A model generated the notes under the pieces. The model made no database searches. It was given only the letters and a program-made list of their open reading frames with translations, and was not told where the DNA came from. Positions 59,788 to 64,000 of a stretch of 64,000 nucleotides of DNA are shown one piece after another. The translations under genes were made by a program, and so were the position numbers. Positions within the stretch are counted from its first letter, which is position 1, and each line of letters starts with the position of its first letter. The stretch is from NCBI RefSeq assembly GCF_031755915.1, contig NC_083380.1, positions 11,470,001-11,534,000 of the forward strand. The letters are read 5' to 3'. Source of the stretch: Ziziphus jujuba (lineage: Eukaryota > Streptophyta > Magnoliopsida > Rosales > Rhamnaceae).

Positions 59788-62715
59788 CTACCTCACACAT
59801 TGATAAGAGAGAGGATACCATGTCGAGAAAAGGTGGTGTTTCAGCTTCATCATCAGAATGAAAATGCCATAGCATGGAATATGCAACAGAGCCACAGATA
59901 AGTACCTACAAAATTCCATAGTAAATCCAGAGCAAAGGGATCAACATATTTGTTCAATCTTATCTAATAAGCAACAATGCAAGCCAAAATATATACATAC
60001 TATGTTATGTAATTTGGAGTTAATCAGTTCCAAATGAATCTAGAGTATTTCAGTTCGTTCCAAAATTTCGTTATCAAGAAAATTTTCGGGATGAAACTTG
60101 AAGCAAGATTATTTTTCTAATGCTACTTAGTACTCACCATAATGGAGCATATGGTGATGACAAGTCAAGAAATGGATATGGCCACCTGTTATCAAAAGAA
60201 GGAAAAAAAAAAAAAAAGTCACAATTTTTAAGTATATGGATTAACTAGTTCTGTTCTGCAGAAACATGAAAAATGGATGATGGTTTTTACCAGAGTTTCA
60301 CACAGGTGTGAATTATCCACTGGAAAATTACGTAAATGACGGTCCACAGGAAGAAATATCCAATCCGAAACCAAGGAAATCGCTGAAAAGAAAGAAAAAT
60401 TTACAACGAAATAAAATGAGTTTTTGTTTATGAGACAGAATTGGAGTTCTTAGTGATATAGATTCAACTTACCAAGCAATTTAAAGCAGTTTCACCAATC
60501 AAGAAAACAGCATTGATTGTGTGCATATTTATAATCAGCTGCAATAAAAGGATAAACCATGTTGGTTAGTGCACAGTAATACAAGGACCTCTTCCTAATC
60601 TAAATTGAACAGGAAGATGTTGGAGATAGACGAATTAGATACATATAAACTTTTTTTCCTTTTTCATTTCACTTTTGTTTTTCACAATCTTTTGTTTTCT
60701 AAATTGAACAGGAAGATGGTGGAGATAGACCAATTAGATACATATAAACTTTTTTCCTTTTTCATTTCACTTTTGTTTTTCACAATCTTTTGTTTTGAGT
60801 CATTTCACTTTTGTTTTCACGATCTTTTGTTATAGTAATTTCACTTTTGTTTTTCACAATCTTTTGTTTTGATAAATATAAAGAATATTGAAGATAAACA
60901 TAAGGAAACGTATGAAACTTACAAAATTTAAGTTGTAATCTTTGATGGTAAGAAATGGAACAATAATGAACCAAAAGACACAGTCTGTGAGGATAACAGC
61001 ACCTGCATTCATCTGTTTACAATATAAACATGAAAAGTTTCAACAAGCAATAATATGAAAGTTAATAAAACTATTTACTTTGCTCAAATATTAACACACT
61101 TTTTTTCACTTATTTACTGAATAAACCATTAAGCCTAGATCTTTCCAGCGAATACTGCTTTAGAAATCAAAAATTGAACTCTGGTGCATGAACAGATTTA
61201 AAACATCATAAGCAAAATTGGATACCCAAATGTACCTTGAAAAGATAAAAAAAGAAAAGGGTTACTACTAACAAGTATCTACACAAATCAGGCTGACCCA
61301 GATCTTACTCTAAACTCTTTTCATTTGCAGTAGCTGAAAAAAGTAATTCCTTCTCATACGTAAAGATAAAGTTAATGGTTTTGGACACCATACCTGGAAA
61401 ATTATTTGGAAGACATAACCCCAAAAGCCTGCAGGTTGGCGAGCATGATGTTCTACTACATTGATACCTAAGCTCTTTTCAGTGTTGGAGGTATCAGGAA
61501 TTTCTCCATGAACGGGAGTCACATAGGAGCCTTGCTCTGTATCTACCTCTACATTATCAACCTTATCACCAGAAGCTTTCTTATGATGTAGGTAACATCC
61601 ACGCATTGAAAGCAACGACCCAAGCTACAAGCAGAAATTTGGTTCAGCAGTAATTAACAAATTGAAAAAGAAACAGATTCAAACAGTCAGAGAAACATAG
61701 AGAGGCAAGAATCAGTTCTTAAATAACAATTAGAGAATGCTCTTTGAAGCTGTAATTACTTACCCCAAAATAGACGGTAACTAATGTAAAAGTCCACCTG
61801 CCAAAACACAAAAAACATCACTGCTTAGTAGCTAATAAAATATTTACTGAGATGCATGATTCACATAATCAGCCTGGAAAAAAGAATGAAAAATAAAAAA
61901 ACAGAACAAAGTTTTATGTTGGAATACATAAGTTGAACTGATTTTTAGTTTACTTCACTCTCAAGCAAGTCCTTAACTTCTTATATTAGACAAAGAAAAG
62001 GGCAGGCGTTCATTGGCAGAAAGAGGCTTTCATTGGCAGAAACTAAAAAGTTCAAGATTATAAACTTGTTCTGTTCTCAATGACAATGATATTCAAAACT
62101 TTTTGCTCTCTATATATAAACAGTCTGTTTTTTTGTATTAAACCCACAAAATAATAAATCTAATATGAGTAAAAACGTACAGAAAAAGTTCAGTCAGACT
62201 TAAATAGGAAGAAGAAGATTATACAAGCAGATCCTTTTGCATAATAAACTACAAATAATCAATTAAATCCCTTTCAAAGCATGATTTATAGATATCCGAA
62301 ACGCATGAATTATGAGATTGGAGGAAAGAAAGAGAAGGATTGCTTACTGTGTGTAGAAGTAAAATATGCTGCCTCCATCCACAAAAGCTGTGACGATGAG
62401 CAGGATCAAAAGCACCACAAAAGCAATCACCCTGAAAGCTAGAAGCCAAGCTGGGTGGATTTCTTTCAAACATGGTCTCCAAGTTTCATCCTCATACAAA
62501 ACTCCTGGCATATCTCTCTGGATTTCTCGGCCATCGCGTTTTGATTTCCGGAAACCTTCAAATTTCAATACCAAAACTAATGCCAGCGTCATTGAGATTA
62601 AGACCCATATGCCACAAACCAAGACCCTCCAGTTCAACCAGTAACTAGAGGCTGTTGTATCTCCGGTCATGATTGGCAACCAAGAATTTTTTGGTGATCC
62701 TGTTAAAAAACTCAT
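59788..62715 (-). CDS. multi-span membrane protein, rolling-stone-like family
   Basis: This belongs to the plant family related by architecture to Drosophila rolling stone; its biochemical role is unknown. Eight coding exons join in frame to 348 aa: 62348-62715, 61765-61798, 61394-61624, 60923-61012, 60473-60538, 60291-60382, 60138-60185, 59788-59905. Hydrophobic spans are visible near residues 28-50 (LVCGIWVLISMTLALVLVL), 90-112 (AFVVLLILLIVTAF), 122-138, 208-232, 242-262, 270-290 and 318-335, so about seven membrane segments are likely. A polar, acidic loop follows the third span. The motifs RPCLKEIHPAWLLAFR and FWFIIVPFL are typical of this family as I remember it. It appears complete. The gene has a leader intron and an upstream ORF. 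Confidence 0.85.
60600..60870. repeat. compound tandem repeat in an intron of the rolling-stone-like gene
   Basis: A 99-base unit beginning ctaaattgaacaggaagatg occurs at 60600 and 60699. Its last 34 bases (catttcacttttgtttttca plus caatcttttgtttt) are then repeated twice more up to 60870. The array lies wholly within the intron 60539-60922. Confidence 0.9.
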
Positions 62716-63820
62716 CCTGTTACTTTTAGTTTCTTCGATTGAATACTCAATATGATCTGGGATAATTGTCAGTTTGTTTCAAATTTATCAAAGGGAAAGT
62801 AATATGGATGATGATTCTGAGGAAAAAGAAAAAAAGAATATATTTCAGTTGGAAATGCTTAGCAAACTGATGTAAATGCTTTTCTTGAGGAATACTTGAA
62901 TGATTTTTGTACATTAGTAGTAGTATGAACAAATTATTAGAATGGAATATTAGGAGCCCGAAAGAATTTAATGAAAAAAAATCTTTGAAAAATGTGAAGT
63001 AAAATTTTCTATGAACAAGATTTATCCAGAAAATGATGAAGGAAAAAGTAATTTTTGAAAATTATTGCTTCAGAGATAGGAATATTTGTGACAGAATCTA
63101 TCCAGTAAAAAACAAAAAATTTTAAGAATAAAGTAAAAGAATAAATTGAAGACAAAGTAAAGCTCAAATGCTCAAACCCAAAAACCAAAAATCAAAATCA
63201 TTTCACAAATTTTTCAAAAACCTCCGTTTCCCAAAAAATCAGAACAGAGTGCTTTCAAACCAGAGTAATGCCATGAAAAACCACATTTTAAGAGAATGTT
63301 AATCAGGAAGTCTCTCGCAAGCTATGGTTTTTCCTCCATCAGCAGAAGATTTAGGTCCAATAAAAAGCTGGAAACACAAAAACCCAACGAAACCCATTTT
63401 CTATTCCACCCACGTTTGATGCCTGAGCTAAAAGACCAGGCAAAGATTCCAAACTTTAGGTGGATTTTTTCCACACAGAGAAAGATTTCAAAGAAAAAAA
63501 AAAAAAAAACCAACATTTATCATAATATAATCAAAATAAACCAATAAAAAAGGAAAAAAAAAAGAAGCAGCTTAACTCCAAGCAAAGAAAAGTTTTGATA
63601 CTTACAGTGGAGGAGGAAGAAAATGTAAGATAGGAAGAGGGTTGTGGTGGTGGTGGTGGTGGTGGTGGTGGTGAGAGTGTGAGAATGGAGAAGATGCTTT
63701 GCTTGTTTGGCTTTGAGAAGGAGGAGGATAAAAGGGTGGTAGGCTTTGAGCATAAGCTTCTTTTCTTTCTTTGCCTTTGCTCTTCTTTTTTCCTTTTTAT
63801 CCCAAACCCAAATCAAGATC
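62716..63820 (-). other. 5' leader of the rolling-stone-like gene, with intron
   Basis: A first noncoding exon (about 63606-63820, minus strand) ends in ccact/gtaagt. The best acceptor is a strong pyrimidine tract ending cctcag at 62817-62819, giving a leader intron of about 789 bases and 101 bases of leader before the ATG. A weaker acceptor at 62717-62719 is possible. A TATA-like TA tract lies at about 63852-63875. The first exon carries a (CAC)n microsatellite, seen as GGT on the plus strand at 63644-63672. Confidence 0.55.
63607..63753 (-). promoter_or_regulatory. 49-codon upstream ORF in the leader exon
   Basis: An ATG at 63751-63753 (minus strand) opens a frame that includes the CAC microsatellite read as a run of 11-12 Thr codons. 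It stays open to the splice donor, leaving one base T in the exon. With the strong acceptor the junction makes TAA and ends the frame at once. Such an upstream ORF would be expected to reduce translation of the main frame. Confidence 0.45.
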
Positions 63821-64000
63821 TTGTAATTTTGTAAATATAAACTATATTAGTATATATATATATATATATATAGTCCTCTCCAGTCTCTATCTTCCATATT
63901 TCCATGCAATATATATAAAAATTCCTCATGGGCATTGCATTTGCATGACTTTGTGTCACCTTTTTCTTTTCTTGGGTATAAATAAAACCCAATTTTTTAT
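63821..64000. other. upstream region of the rolling-stone-like gene
   Basis: AT-rich promoter-side sequence with a TA microsatellite (63852-63872). No gene is seen to the end of the window. Confidence 0.4.

Noticed and set aside
62716..62720. TGATG overlap between the upstream ORF stop and the rolling-stone-like start codon
   Set aside because: It requires the weak, purine-rich acceptor at 62717-62719. A much stronger pyrimidine-tract acceptor at 62817-62819 ends the upstream ORF at TAA on the junction.
1..64000. tRNA, rRNA, CRISPR or bacterial defence system
   Set aside because: I found no tRNA-like TPsiC box in context, no rRNA-like sequence, and no regularly spaced direct-repeat array with unique spacers. 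All repeats are plant-type microsatellites, tandem duplications or transposon parts.

Overview
The window is nuclear DNA of a flowering plant, almost certainly a eudicot. It is AT-rich, has long TA, AT and poly-T tracts, GT-AG introns, plastid and nucleolar plant gene families, hAT-type miniature elements and a plant L1-type LINE carrying a C-terminal RNase H. I cannot name the species. I saw no bacterial-type system, CRISPR array, tRNA or rRNA gene.

Layout. (1) 1-3030 is AT-rich intergenic sequence with one gene-like relic near 1-1.5 kb. (2) 3.1-15.4 kb is a 20-exon MORC-family GHKL ATPase (706 aa, MORC6-like), with a leader intron full of local duplications. (3) 15.4-27.2 kb is intergenic and repeat-rich: two complete hAT MITEs with perfect 8-bp target duplications, one truncated MITE, a decayed LINE and a possible LTR remnant. 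(4) 27.4-30.6 kb is plastid anthranilate phosphoribosyltransferase (tryptophan synthesis), convergent with (5) a secreted GUB_WAK-domain protein without a kinase (31.4-32.7 kb, minus). (6) 34.9-36.8 kb is a TIM17/22/23-family protein resembling the complex I assembly factor TIMMDC1. (7) 37-43 kb is a rearranged block: a long inverted repeat, a broken phospholipase A1-II pseudogene, a one-exon remnant of MPP10 and a broken second copy of the TIMMDC1-like gene. (8) 43.9-48.0 kb, minus, is the intact 12-exon nucleolar MPP10 gene, head to head with (9) a PX plus Rubicon-homology (DUF4206) protein of about 1,172 aa (48.9-54.1 kb). (10) 54-59.8 kb is intergenic and holds a diverged direct duplication. 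(11) 59.8-63.8 kb, minus, is an eight-coding-exon multi-span membrane protein of the rolling-stone-like family, with a leader intron and a 49-codon upstream ORF.

The genes do not form a pathway; they are neighbouring plant housekeeping or regulatory genes. The most informative result is evolutionary. The two-gene unit TIMMDC1-like plus MPP10 appears to have been tandemly duplicated and then reciprocally lost: the left unit keeps TIMMDC1-like and only an MPP10 exon scrap, while the right unit keeps MPP10 and a dead TIMMDC1-like copy. All gene models were spliced by hand; frames close exactly across every junction of the six fully modelled multi-exon genes and the PX gene, but no transcript data were available.
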